Below are positions 7,424 through 17,032 of a stretch of 64,000 nt of DNA, piece by piece. The number at the start of each line of letters is the position of its first letter. Positions within the stretch are counted from its first letter, which is position 1. The notes under the pieces are model-generated. The model was not told where the DNA came from and did not search any database. It was given only the letters and a program-made list of their open reading frames with translations. A program made the translations under genes and the position numbers. Source of the DNA: CALANV01 sp036381615 (GTDB taxonomy: Bacteria; Pseudomonadota; Alphaproteobacteria; CACIAM-22H2); assembly GCA_036381615.1 (NCBI GenBank), contig DASVCL010000066.1, positions 1 through 64,000 on the forward strand, in the 5' to 3' direction.

Positions 7424-8893
7424 CTTTCCGGCCTGATTTTCCAGACGTTTTCAACGCCAGTGTCGGCGCGGCGCGCCGATCGATGTCGTCGGCGAAGGCC
7501 TCGGCCATCTTGCGCATCACCGCCTCGACATTTTCGCCGGTCTCGATCTGTGCGCAATCGAGGAAGACCCGGTTCTCGCCTATATTGGAATGGCGCCGGG
7601 AAGTGCGTCTTGGACGTGGGACTGGGGGCACCGGCATCTGGTCGTCCTGGCGCCGAGGGGGCGGGTTCCGGGAAAGGCTTGGCATCGTCCGTAGCGCCCG
7701 GACCGCCCCCTTTGGCTTTGGGGGCGGGATGCTTATACACGGTCTAGAACGCGAGTCGGTCGCGGCCCCGCCGGTACTCGACGTAGTACCGATCCCGATC
7801 GGCTTCTCGAACTCGGCGACATTGATCTGATCTTGTCCCGGTTCGTGCCGAGCCGCTTCAGCGTCCGGATATCATTTGGCCTGTTTAGAATCAGCGGGAT
7901 CTTCTTGAGATCCGCCGGCGTGATCGGGGGCTACCCGCGCCTGGCCTCGACTGCTGGATCGCCACGACCTTTCTCCTACGCCAGCCGCTGCACGAACTGT
8001 AGCGCTCCCTCGGCCCATGCCTGGGTGAGCCGACCCACCTCAAGCTTGTCGGCAGGGCATTTCTCGATACTCGTCATGGCTCACTCCGCCTTTCCGGCCA
8101 GCAGGCAGTCGTCTGCGCTTTCCTTTGTGGCGCGCTTGCGCTCGGCCGCTTCTTCAAGAAGCTCGCACGCAGTCTTGGGGCAGGATTTCGTGGGTATCAC
8201 GAGGTCGAGTGCGGCGAGTTAGCGCCGCGTCCAGTTCGGCCGCCAGCATCTTCACCTCGGCGGGCGCCGGTCCTATATTATCTATGGACCCCCCGGTGCG
8301 TTTTCGGACGTTTTCAGGAGAGGTTCGCGGTGCACAGCGGACATCGGCCTCCGGGGGGCCAGCCTTCGCCGGCCGTTTGTCCAGTGTCTGCACAGCCAGC
8401 ACCCAGCGTCCCACCCGTACCTTCTCGACATATTAAGTGCCATCCGGCAGCGCCGCTTGGATAAGCCGCTGGACGCAACCAAGAATAAAATAATAAGAAC
8501 ACATAAAACAAATGTGACGGGGGGTAGCCAATGCGGCTGAGACGGGGAGGCCGGCGTCCGACGGCGCCGGGGAGGCTGGTCGCCGCCGGGCAGGACGACG
8601 AAATTCCGTGCGACTGCGCGTGTGATCGGCGCGTGGAGCCCAAGACCAGATGGCTGGTCTTAGGCGATCGCGTCGAAGCCTATGTTTGGACGACGAAGCG
8701 CCGACGCGAGGCGAGTCAACCTACGACAAAGCCGCCGTGTTCGGCCGGCGTGACGTGGAATCATCGCACAGGCGATATTCATCATATTCCCGTTCAGGAA
8801 GTCGGGTGGACTCGTGGCGGGATGATCTGCCTCGGTCATGGAGGCGAGTTCCTCGCATCCGGCTTGGTCGCAACCTCGAGCCAAACACCGCGC
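7424..8893. pseudogene. Decayed sequence next to the attachment site
   Basis: No intact gene. On the minus strand several short stretches read like protein but are broken by stops or frame changes: about 7435-7560 (ending in a segment with FLDCAQIETGENVEAVMRKM), 7740-7830 (containing YYVEYRRGRDRL), 7990-8080 (starting MTSIEKCPADKLEVG) and 8220-8430. The pattern suggests remnants of mobile-element genes beside the tRNA scar. No family could be assigned. 8430-8890 shows nothing recognisable. Confidence 0.4.
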
Positions 8894-9871
8894 ATGTCCG
8901 GAAAGGACTTGCGAGCTCGCATCCGGACAGCGGCGACGCTCCTGCTTCTGCAGGTGCCGATTTTCTGTCTGCCTGCTGTCATCGGCACGGCACGCGCCGA
9001 ATGGACCGAAGACGCCCAACTCTGCTACGCATTGCCCTCGACCAACGAGGCGGCGATTGCGGCATGTGACCGGGCTCTCGCCTCGGGGTCGCTCACCCTG
9101 GAAGAAGAGGCGACCACGTATCTCAATCGAGGCTTCCATCATCATGAGCGGGGCAACTATCGAGAGGCGGTCGCCGACTTCGATTTCGTGCTCAGGTTCA
9201 ACATCGACGATGCAGAGGCCTACAACGGGCGCGGCCTCGCTTACCAGGAACTGGGGGAGCTTCGCCGCGCTCTCGCCGATTTCGATCGGGTGATTGCACT
9301 GAAGCCGACCAAGGGATTTGGCTACTATAACCGCGGCAATGTTTACCGCGAGATGGGAGACTATCGCCGCGCGATCGCTGATTACGACCGTGCGCTCGCA
9401 TTGGATCCGGACGATGGGGAAACCTACAATAACCGCGGCCTCGCCTACAGGGGGTTGCGCGAGTATCGTCGCGCGCTGGCCGATTTCGACCGTGCCGTCG
9501 CGCTGAAACCGGACGATCCTCTCCCCTACAACAACCGCGGTGTTACCTATGTCGATTTGGGCGAACCTCGCCGGGCGATCGCCGATTACGACCAGGCGAT
9601 CGCGTTGCAGCCGGACTTCATGAAGGCCTACCGCAACCGCGGTATCGCCTATCGAGAGCTGGGCGAATATCGCCGCGCACTCGGCGACTTCAACTTTGCG
9701 ATTAAGTTGGATCCCGACGATGAAGCCGCATACTTCAACCGCGGCTTGGTTCGTAAGCAGCTCGGCGATCTCGCCGGGGCGCGCGCCGATTTTCGCAAGG
9801 CCCTGGAGATCGATCCCGACTACACGGAAGCACGGGACAGCCTCACCGCGCTCGAGCGTGCCGGGCGGTGA
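8894..9871 (+). CDS. Exported tetratricopeptide-repeat protein
   Basis: 325 residues from the ATG at 8894; the frame is open for 121 more codons upstream but that part looks non-coding. A signal peptide (about 1-33, ending TARAEW) leads to seven or eight 34-residue TPR units, each with YNNRGLAY/ALADFDRAIAL-like consensus, running to the C-terminus. TPR arrays bind partner proteins; no catalytic domain is present. Two cysteines shortly after the signal peptide flank the first helix. The protein is probably periplasmic. It stands alone, with a decayed region before it and a convergent response-regulator gene after it. Confidence 0.88.
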   Translation: MSGKDLRARIRTAATLLLLQVPIFCLPAVIGTARAEWTEDAQLCYALPSTNEAAIAACDRALASGSLTLEEEATTYLNRGFHHHERGNYREAVADFDFVLRFNIDDAEAYNGRGLAYQELGELRRALADFDRVIALKPTKGFGYYNRGNVYREMGDYRRAIADYDRALALDPDDGETYNNRGLAYRGLREYRRALADFDRAVALKPDDPLPYNNRGVTYVDLGEPRRAIADYDQAIALQPDFMKAYRNRGIAYRELGEYRRALGDFNFAIKLDPDDEAAYFNRGLVRKQLGDLAGARADFRKALEIDPDYTEARDSLTALERAGR

Positions 9872-10146
9872 TAGGAGAGCCCTCGCCCGGGCGCAGAAAG
9901 CTCCCGAGCCGAGGCACGCGGACGCCGTGGCTCGACGCGGCATCCGCGCCGTTCAGAACCCGCCCGACCGCTCCGTCCACGACGTCCTCGCCGATGGCCT
10001 TTACGTTCTCCCGTTCCGCTCCCGTCGTCCTCCGTACACCAGAGGAGCGGCGCGAGGTGAATTTGCTTCTGCGCAGATGAAGGTTGCCGGGCGGTGCCAG
10101 GACGTCGGGGCGGGTAGACGAGATGAAAGTGTCGTGGGATCCCGCG

Positions 10147-10602
10147 TTACGGCTCACAGGCGCGCCGGATCGCGGCCTCGAGCTGCTCACCGACGATCGG
10201 TTTCACGACGAGCTCCGGCCCCGAGAGGCCCGCGATGCATGCCCGCATCATCGCATCGTTATATCCCGAGACAAAGACGACCGGAATCGCAAGGCGATCA
10301 AGGATCCAGCGTGCAGCCTCGATACCGTCCATGCTGCCGTCGATGCGGATGTCCATCAGGACGACGTCCGGCCGATGCAGCTCGCTGAGGACGATGGCCA
10401 TCGCGCCATGACCCGTCGTGGCGATGACCTCGGCGCACAGCTCCTGAAGCGTCTGCTCCAATTGCAGCCGGGTGAGGTATTCGTCTTCGACGATCAGGAC
10501 GCGGAGCGGCGTACCGTCGGTGCGCGCGAGTCGGGTCGGATGGCTGGCCGTTCGGGCTGGGATTGTCGCACTGGAATGGGATGTACCGGTAAAGTCGGGC
10601 AT
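10147..10602 (-). CDS. Receiver-only response regulator
   Basis: 151 residues from the ATG at 10602, which has AGAGG just upstream; an in-frame ATG at 10644 is the alternative. After about 30 linker residues comes a CheY-like receiver: LRVLIVEDE (acidic pocket), VLMDIRIDG (phospho-accepting Asp), FVSGY (switch Ser/Thr region) and VVKP (conserved Lys). No output domain follows. Such stand-alone receivers usually pass phosphate or control a kinase, as in alphaproteobacterial chemotaxis-like and stress pathways. No histidine kinase is in the window, so the partner is unknown. Confidence 0.88.
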   Translation of the reverse strand: MPDFTGTSHSSATIPARTASHPTRLARTDGTPLRVLIVEDEYLTRLQLEQTLQELCAEVIATTGHGAMAIVLSELHRPDVVLMDIRIDGSMDGIEAARWILDRLAIPVVFVSGYNDAMMRACIAGLSGPELVVKPIVGEQLEAAIRRACEP

Positions 10603-10843
10603 ACGGCCTCTGGCATCCGCAACCGGAGGGCTTATGTGAGCCATTCTGTAACGACCTGGCGGTAGGCCCGGTTCCGTTATTCGATACGACCCTTGTTTGC
10701 AATGCAGCATCGCGGCCACGGACTGCGCCGGCACCGTACCGGCAGGTGTTTCCGACCGGGAATGCGCCGCCCCAAGCCCGGCGTCGTCGGGGCTTGCGGC
10801 CACCATGGGGAGGCAGGTGTCCGAACCGGCCTGCCGAAATGAA

Positions 10844-10871
10844 GCGGCGACGGCCGAAGGGCCGTCGCCGC
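10844..10871 (-). terminator. Hairpin downstream of the RTX beta-helix gene
   Basis: A perfect 12-bp stem (GCGGCGACGGCC with its complement) closes a GAAG loop. It lies about 60 bases beyond the minus-strand stop at 10933. On the minus strand the stem is followed by TTCATTTCGG, a modest T-rich tail, so intrinsic termination is likely but not textbook. Confidence 0.5.
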
Positions 10872-10932
10872 GCGAGTTGTGCCGGGATGCGTTCGGCTCA
10901 GACGCTGGCGGCGCCTGAGCCGGTGTCTTGCG

Positions 10933-13080
10933 TCAGAAGATGACGTGCTCGGCCGCCACCTTGCCGATGCCGTTGAGCATCAGCCGGTCGCCGTTCCCGA
11001 AATCGAGGATGACATAGGAGGCCCCGTTCTCCGCCACCCCCGTGCTCGTCTTTGCCGCTTCGGCAAGATCGTTGATGCCGCCCAGACCGAAGGCGCTCAG
11101 GTCGACCTTGTCGACGCCATTCTCGATCCAGTTGATGATGTCCTGCCCGGAACCGGGGGCGAACACGAACGTATCCGCGCCGGCGCCGCCGCGCATCCAG
11201 TCGGCCCCGGTGCCGCCGTCGATCCGGTCGTTGCCGGCGCCGCCATCGATCCAGTCGTTGCCGGCCAGGCCGTTGATGGTCTCGTTGGCATCGGTCCCGT
11301 TCAGCACGTCATGGCCCGACGTGCCGTTGATCGTGCCCGGCTGCGTGCCGCCGTCGGTGACGCCGGCCACGGTGACCTCGACGGTGCCGGTCGCGGTGCC
11401 GCCCTTTCCGTCGCTGACCCGGTAGGTGAAGGTGTCGACGACGCTCTGTCCGGTGTTGAGCGCCTGCAGCTTCGCGGCATTGCGCGGGTCGTAGGTGAAG
11501 GACCCGTCCGCCGCCAGCGTCAGGGCCGCGCCCTGGGCGGTGGTGAAGGTCCCGGCCGTGACCGTGAGGGGGTTCTTGTCGAAATCGACGTCGTTCGTCA
11601 GCACCGAACCCTTGAGGACGGTGTCCTCGTTGGTGCTCGCGGTATCGGTCACGGCGACCGGCGCGTTGTTGCGGCCGTCGACGAACACGATGCGGTCGGC
11701 GAACTGGAGCCTGCCCAGGGGCATGACCGTATCGGTGCCTTCGTCGCCGGCGGCGGTCGGGTTCAGGTCCTTGACCGTGATCGACGTCGACCCGATCGTG
11801 ATGGCGAAGTCGGTCGACACGCCCTTGTAGGCGGCGATGTCGACACCGGGCCCGCCGATGATGACGTCGTCACCGGCGCCGCCGAAGATCACGTCGTCGC
11901 CATCGCCGCCGTCGATCCGGTCGTTGCCGGCACCACCGTCGATCCGGTCGTTGCCGGCCAGGCCGTTGATGGTCTCGTTGGCATCGGTCCCGTTCAGCAC
12001 GTCGTGGCCCGACGTGCCGTTGATCGTGCCCGGCTCCGGATTCGGGTCCGGGTCCGATCCGCTTGGCGGCGGCGGTGGCGGCTCGCTGGTCGAGATGGTG
12101 GTGTTGCCCAGGTCGACGAGGAGGCCGTAGCTGCCGCCATACATCTTGTTGTTGTAGAGGGTGAGCTCCTGCTCTCCGCTGCCGAGCGTGAGGATGCCCA
12201 TCTTGCGCGGGTCGTAGATCTCGTTGTTGTCGACGATGACGTCCTGGATCACGGCGCCGGACTGCGAGTTGTAGAGCGTGATCGCGCCATGGCCGACCGA
12301 CAGACCCCCGGCATCCTTGATCGTGTTGCCGGTCACGCGGACATTATAGACGCTCTCGGTGTCCCACTCGCGCTCGGACGCAATGTAGATCCCGGCGCGG
12401 TCAGCGCTGCCGCCCTCGACGAGATTGTCCTGGATCAGGACATCGCGGCCGCCGATGACCGAAATGCCGCGTCCGCCCGTGTTGTAGAGGGTCTCGTTGT
12501 TGCGGATCGTGATGTTATTCACCATCCCGCCGCCCTCGTAGCTCACCACCGAGATGCCGTCGTCGCCGGAATAGAGAGTCCGGTTGCGCTCGACCAGGAT
12601 GTCATGCGAGCCGAGCACCATGTGGATCGAGTCGGCGCGCGTGTTCTCGACGACGTTGTCGGCGATGTAGCCGAAGCTGCTTCGATTGACCTTGATGCCG
12701 GCGCTGGACGACCCGTCGATGTGCACGCGCTCGATCGTGAAGTTGGTCGCGCTTTGGACCAGGACCTGAACGCTTTCGTCGGTGGTCAGGCGGCTGCTGC
12801 CGACGCCTTCCATGCGGATGTCGGAGAGCGAAACGCCGTCGCCACGCAGGATCAGTGCCTCCTGGCCGAACTGGGTTGACTTCAGCACCGAGCTGTCGCC
12901 CTCGCCGAAAATCTTGATGCCGTCCGCCGACAGCGTGCCGGAGTGGGCGAAGACGCCGGCCGGGATATACACGTCTACGTTGTTCGCCTTGGCATAGTCG
13001 AACGCCTTCTGGAGCGCGCTACGGTTGTCCGTCTTGCCGTCGCCCTTGGCACCGAAGTCAGTGATCGAAACGTAGGCCAC
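10933..13080 (-). CDS. RTX-tailed right-handed beta-helix protein (putative polysaccharide lyase/epimerase)
   Basis: 715 residues, GTG start with AAGGAG upstream. Residues 1-330 are a pectate-lyase-3 type right-handed beta-helix (start ITDFGAKGDGKTDN, later SGDDGISVVSY and AGIYIAS). A Pro-rich linker leads to two RTX blocks of GGAGNDRIDGG/GDDVIFGG nonapeptides, with a cadherin/VCBS-like domain between them (TNEDTVLKGSVLTNDVD). The segment TINGTSGHDVLNGTDANE occurs twice. There is no N-terminal signal peptide, and a hydrophobic C-terminus follows the Ca-binding repeats, as in type I secreted proteins such as AlgE epimerases. It likely acts on an extracellular polysaccharide; which chemistry is unknown. 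No dedicated type I exporter is adjacent. Confidence 0.85.
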   Translation of the reverse strand: MAYVSITDFGAKGDGKTDNRSALQKAFDYAKANNVDVYIPAGVFAHSGTLSADGIKIFGEGDSSVLKSTQFGQEALILRGDGVSLSDIRMEGVGSSRLTTDESVQVLVQSATNFTIERVHIDGSSSAGIKVNRSSFGYIADNVVENTRADSIHMVLGSHDILVERNRTLYSGDDGISVVSYEGGGMVNNITIRNNETLYNTGGRGISVIGGRDVLIQDNLVEGGSADRAGIYIASEREWDTESVYNVRVTGNTIKDAGGLSVGHGAITLYNSQSGAVIQDVIVDNNEIYDPRKMGILTLGSGEQELTLYNNKMYGGSYGLLVDLGNTTISTSEPPPPPPSGSDPDPNPEPGTINGTSGHDVLNGTDANETINGLAGNDRIDGGAGNDRIDGGDGDDVIFGGAGDDVIIGGPGVDIAAYKGVSTDFAITIGSTSITVKDLNPTAAGDEGTDTVMPLGRLQFADRIVFVDGRNNAPVAVTDTASTNEDTVLKGSVLTNDVDFDKNPLTVTAGTFTTAQGAALTLAADGSFTYDPRNAAKLQALNTGQSVVDTFTYRVSDGKGGTATGTVEVTVAGVTDGGTQPGTINGTSGHDVLNGTDANETINGLAGNDWIDGGAGNDRIDGGTGADWMRGGAGADTFVFAPGSGQDIINWIENGVDKVDLSAFGLGGINDLAEAAKTSTGVAENGASYVILDFGNGDRLMLNGIGKVAAEHVIF

Positions 13081-13794
13081 TCACAAAACTCCTTCTTTGG
13101 TTGGTGGCAACCCGTGGCGCCGAGCCGACAGCATAAGTTGATCACGCTGCTCGGACGGTGGTTGCAATGGGCGCACACTGTCGAAGCGGATGCTTAACCC
13201 GACATTGCGAAATATGGTTAACGTCGTGACAAATCGTGGCTACGTCTTAAAGTTGTGTCGCGCAAAGGGCGCGACGTCACCCGTCCGTGGATTGGATTGC
13301 AGCGCGCGGCATGGCCGATGCCGAATACGCTGTCATGGCGGCTGCGACGGACGGTCGATCTCGGTATATGCGGGTTCCAAGGGTAGTTACCGGCAATTGA
13401 TCCGCGCGTTTCGCCCACCGACAAGTACGCGCGAGGTCGGGGAGAGTTACACGGGTCGCAGGGGCGGTCGACGGTGAACGCCGATTCAAACTCTGCCTTG
13501 CACAACTGCGGGTATACGCCTCGAAAATGCCTGATTTTTGGGGGCGTGCCTGGCGGCAACGTCGAAGGTAGGAGGGTAGGGTGCGGCGTCGGATCGAGCG
13601 GAGTTGTGCGATCCGTCGCCCTTCCGGCATCCCAGGACGGTCACCGAAGTTAATGTCCGCTGATTCTTTTTTTCGACGCAATTTCGCGGCAGGTGCGCTT
13701 CTGCTCCCGCGGCCGGCCATTGATCGCAGACCGAGAGTCGCGCTCTTGCCGTCTCCTGGCCGCGGCTCCGGGGCCCATCCGGCTGTCGCTGCGT
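13081..13794. other. Intergenic between divergent-facing loci
   Basis: No supported gene. The part next to 13080 should carry the promoter of the RTX gene; 13200-13260 is relatively AT-rich (GAAATATGGTTAACGTCG). The remainder only has short basic frames that look random. Confidence 0.45.
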
Positions 13795-14805
13795 CTATTC
13801 TTCGCTTCGAGTGATGGGACCTCGGCCGATGACGTTCAGGCAGGCAGCGGCGAGATCGCGGCGGATATTGGAACGCGGATCTTCGCTCTGGATTCGCTGA
13901 AGGCTCCAGGAGACGCTATCGCGGCGTAGACCATCGGTGCCGAAGCAAATACTGACGCCCGCGGCGGAAATCTCGCGCAGGAGCCGCATTGAGATGCCGC
14001 GGTCGTTGAACGGAAACGAGAAGGCCAGAACCTTTGGCTGAAATGTCTGGCGGACGAATGCAACGCTCGACAGCGTCTGCTCCAACTGATCCGCAAACGG
14101 CAGGGACGCGTAGGGCGGGTGACTGCGGCTGTGGGCGCCAATGGTGAAGCCATCCGAGGCGATGGCGCGGAGCTCATCGGCACCAAGATATGGTCGGTAG
14201 CGCCTCAGAAACGCGGCAAAATCGACGTCGATCGCCGCGGCGATCGCATCGAGCGCCGGTTCGTCATGAAAGCCAAGCCGCAGAACCGCTTCGACCGGGT
14301 GCTGCGGCGCCATGCCGCGGTTGCGGAGAGCGGCAGAGACGGCGAGCTGGGCAGATCTGGGATCGAGTGTCGTAAGCTTTTCGACGATCAGGCTCGCCTT
14401 GTGGCGAAAGAACATCGTCTTGTTGCCGACGAAATCGCTGTTGATGAAGAACGCGGCCGGTATGCCGCGACGCTTCAGGATTGGGGCGATCACTTCGCCG
14501 GCCTCGCGCAGCCCGTCGTCGAAGGTAAGAAGACAAGTATCAACCGGAGGGGAGCCGTGGGCGGCGAGAGCCGCGACGAGTTCGTCGAGAGCGATCGGCC
14601 GATACAGCTTCAGAAGCATATCGAGGTCGCGCTCGAACTGTCGCGGGGTCCTATAGGCATAGAGGTGGCGTATGTGCGGCAGCGGCGCGTCGCTGACTAC
14701 GTGCGCATAGAACACCGCGAAGCGGCCCGTCAGCCGTGAGAGCAGCGGTTGAAGCCGTGGAGCCGAAGCTACCGTCCCGATGATCGCGCGCCTTATCGCC
14801 TCCAC
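13795..14805 (-). CDS. NodB-type polysaccharide deacetylase
   Basis: 336 residues from a GTG at 14805 preceded by GCGAGGC; the frame extends 66 codons further upstream but that leader looks non-coding. The NodB homology domain shows LLTFDDG (motif 1, catalytic Asp and metal Asp), GAHSRSHP (motif 2, metal His pair) and SFPFND (motif 3). About 60 residues precede it, including HLYAYRTPRQFERDLDML as in deacetylases of polysaccharide loci. It should remove N- or O-acetyl groups from a glycan chain. No signal peptide is evident, so it may act on the lipid-linked precursor. Confidence 0.85.
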   Translation of the reverse strand: MEAIRRAIIGTVASAPRLQPLLSRLTGRFAVFYAHVVSDAPLPHIRHLYAYRTPRQFERDLDMLLKLYRPIALDELVAALAAHGSPPVDTCLLTFDDGLREAGEVIAPILKRRGIPAAFFINSDFVGNKTMFFRHKASLIVEKLTTLDPRSAQLAVSAALRNRGMAPQHPVEAVLRLGFHDEPALDAIAAAIDVDFAAFLRRYRPYLGADELRAIASDGFTIGAHSRSHPPYASLPFADQLEQTLSSVAFVRQTFQPKVLAFSFPFNDRGISMRLLREISAAGVSICFGTDGLRRDSVSWSLQRIQSEDPRSNIRRDLAAACLNVIGRGPITRSEE

Positions 14806-15286
14806 CGATGCCTCGCCGTGGCAGTCGAATGCACGTTGCCGTTTCCGCAGAATACGAGCCCGATATGTGTACCGGTTGCCACGTACCAGTGGGATTACTC
14901 CCAACTTGAGGCCGTCCACATAAGCGCAGCGGTCGCCGAAACCCGGTGCGGGTGCATGACCGTCCAACCTTTGGCAGAACGAGACGCACATACGTGACGG
15001 CACCGGCGGACTTGTGGCTGCCGGTACATGCCTGCATCGCGCCGTGCACCGAGAACCCGCCTTCCTTTGCGATTATTGGAACACGCCGCGCTAAAGAGGA
15101 GAGCGTAACAACGATAAGATTCGGGTGGTTCGAACGAAAGTATAGCTATCGACCTCGCAACGCGATGATAGTCTTGTATTCAACGAATCATTTAATTCAT
15201 TCACCGAAAATTCTTTCGATCGCGCACAGCAGCAAAGATCTCGGTCCGGCGCCCAGCTGTTAGGAACAACCGCGGGGGGACAGGAC
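14806..15286. promoter_or_regulatory. AT-rich intergenic region, likely divergent promoters
   Basis: Contains no supported gene. About 15090-15235 is markedly AT-rich against the high-GC background (ATTTAATTCATTCACCG), lying between the minus-strand deacetylase and the plus-strand sugar transferase, so promoters for one or both are expected here. No exact -35/-10 pair is claimed. Confidence 0.45.
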
Positions 15287-16798
15287 GTGGCCCAAGCGAC
15301 GAATACTTCCGCGCATGCGCGAGCTGGCGATCGGGCCTCGGCCGATCACGCAGGGACGTCTCACGCAGGGACGTCGCGCCGCGTGCGGATTTCGGACGAG
15401 ATATTCGTCGGGCTCGTCACGATCGGAGATGCCGTGGTGATCGCGGCCGTATCCGCGGCGGTGTTCGTCGTTTATCTGCAAGGGGTCGTCGAGGAAAGCG
15501 GCGCCGATCCGCTACGCTATACGGCGGCCACCCTGCTGGGCGCGGGGTTGACGGTCCACCGCCTCAATTCGTCCGGGGCCTATGAATTCGACGAGCTTCA
15601 GAACGTCAGGAAGCAGCTGCGGTCGTTGTTCACGGCATGGACATCCACGATCGTCATCCTGATCGTCGTGGGCTTCCTTCTCAAGCTCTCCGACGAATTT
15701 TCGCGCGTCTGGCTCGTGAGCTGGTATGCCGCGAGCGCCGGATTACTGGCCGGGATCCGGTTTTGGTCGGCGAAGGTGCTTCGGCAATGGACCAGGGCGG
15801 GCAGGTATTTTCGTGCGGCGGTCGTCGTCGGCGCCGGCGAACTCGGCCAGCGTTTCGTTCGATGGGTTGCGGAGAATCCAGGCGCCGGCATGCGCGTCGT
15901 CGGCATCTTCGACGATCGGCTCACGCGGGTCGCGAATCCCGTGCAGGGGATTCCGGTGCTTGGTTCCGTGCGTGACCTGGTCGAGTACGGGCGTCGGTCG
16001 CCGATCGACGTCGTCGTCGTCGCGCTTCCCCTGTCGGCCGAGCGGCGCATCCTTTCCCTCATCAGAATCCTGCGGATTCTGCCGGCCGATATCCGTTTGC
16101 TGAGCGACTCGATCGGATTCCGGCTTCGGAAGTATACGATCTCGTACGCGGCGGGAATCCCGACCATCAACATCGCCAACCGCCCGATCGCCGGCTGGAG
16201 TCTCGTCGCGAAACGTGCACTCGATGTCGCGCTCGCGTCGCTGGCGCTGATCGTGCTGCTTCCCGTTCTCGCCGCAGTCGCCGTTCTCGTGCGGCTGGAC
16301 AGTCCCGGACCTGTGCTCTTCCGTCAGCAGCGCCTCGGATTCAACAACAACACCTTCTTTATCTACAAGTTCCGCACGATGCGCGTCGAAGCGACCGACG
16401 CCAATGCCGAGAAGCTGGTGCAACGCAACGACGCACGCGTCACGCGCGTCGGCCGGATCCTGCGACGTACGAGCCTCGATGAGCTGCCGCAGCTATGGAA
16501 TGTGCTGAAGGGCGATATGTCCCTGGTCGGGCCGCGGCCGCATCCGCTTCGCGCAAAGGCGGCCGACAGGCTTTATCAAGAGGTCGTGGCCGAATATGCG
16601 ATGCGACACCGGGTGCGGCCCGGCATCACCGGATGGGCCCAGGTGAATGGCTGGCGCGGCGAGACCGACACGGTGGAAAAGATCCAGAAACGGGTCGAGC
16701 ACGACCTCTACTACATCGACAATTGGTCGATCTGGTTCGACATATGGATTCTGATCCTCACTCTCGTGAAGGGCATGACCGGGCGGAGCGCGTATTGA
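15287..16798 (+). CDS. Polyprenyl-phosphate hexose-1-phosphate transferase (initiating sugar transferase)
   Basis: 503 residues; GTG start with ACAGGAC upstream. Four or five N-terminal membrane helices (about 45-170) are followed by a CoA-binding-like Rossmann domain (AVVVGAGELGQRF), one more hydrophobic helix (about 310-330) and the catalytic bacterial sugar transferase domain with KFRTMR, RTSLDELPQLWNVLKGDMSLVGPRP and RPGITGWAQ. It transfers a sugar-1-phosphate to undecaprenyl phosphate, the first step of exopolysaccharide unit assembly at the inner membrane (WcaJ/GumD/ExoY class). A 15-bp tandem duplication near 15348-15378 doubles an HAGTS motif at the N-terminus. Confidence 0.93.
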   Translation: MAQATNTSAHARAGDRASADHAGTSHAGTSRRVRISDEIFVGLVTIGDAVVIAAVSAAVFVVYLQGVVEESGADPLRYTAATLLGAGLTVHRLNSSGAYEFDELQNVRKQLRSLFTAWTSTIVILIVVGFLLKLSDEFSRVWLVSWYAASAGLLAGIRFWSAKVLRQWTRAGRYFRAAVVVGAGELGQRFVRWVAENPGAGMRVVGIFDDRLTRVANPVQGIPVLGSVRDLVEYGRRSPIDVVVVALPLSAERRILSLIRILRILPADIRLLSDSIGFRLRKYTISYAAGIPTINIANRPIAGWSLVAKRALDVALASLALIVLLPVLAAVAVLVRLDSPGPVLFRQQRLGFNNNTFFIYKFRTMRVEATDANAEKLVQRNDARVTRVGRILRRTSLDELPQLWNVLKGDMSLVGPRPHPLRAKAADRLYQEVVAEYAMRHRVRPGITGWAQVNGWRGETDTVEKIQKRVEHDLYYIDNWSIWFDIWILILTLVKGMTGRSAY

Positions 16799-17032
16799 AC
16801 GAAATATGCACCTGCATATCGCCGCCCTTTCGGATGCTTTCCGGCGAAATGACATTATGTCACGACCGTCAATTGCCCGGGTCCGGGGCGCCGGCTTCAT
16901 GGGCGCGAGCGGTGACGCGGTGCGGGCTGAGGCGGAAATCACCGTGAGCCATTCAATCGACGTGACTTTCCCCAGGCCGACATCACGGCGCGCCCCCGAC
17001 CGATGCCTGAAGGGAAGTCCGGAGCCGCCTTG

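Noticed and set aside
7356..7685. Minus-strand frame containing GATGIEPVTPTMSR
   Set aside because: This peptide is the well-known spurious product of antisense translation across a tRNA 3' end; here it covers the tRNA-Val scar.
10879..12879. 666-residue plus-strand frame opposite the RTX gene
   Set aside because: Repetitive, Val/Asp/Gly/His-rich antisense translation of the RTX repeats; no domain, whereas the minus strand encodes a clear beta-helix/RTX protein.
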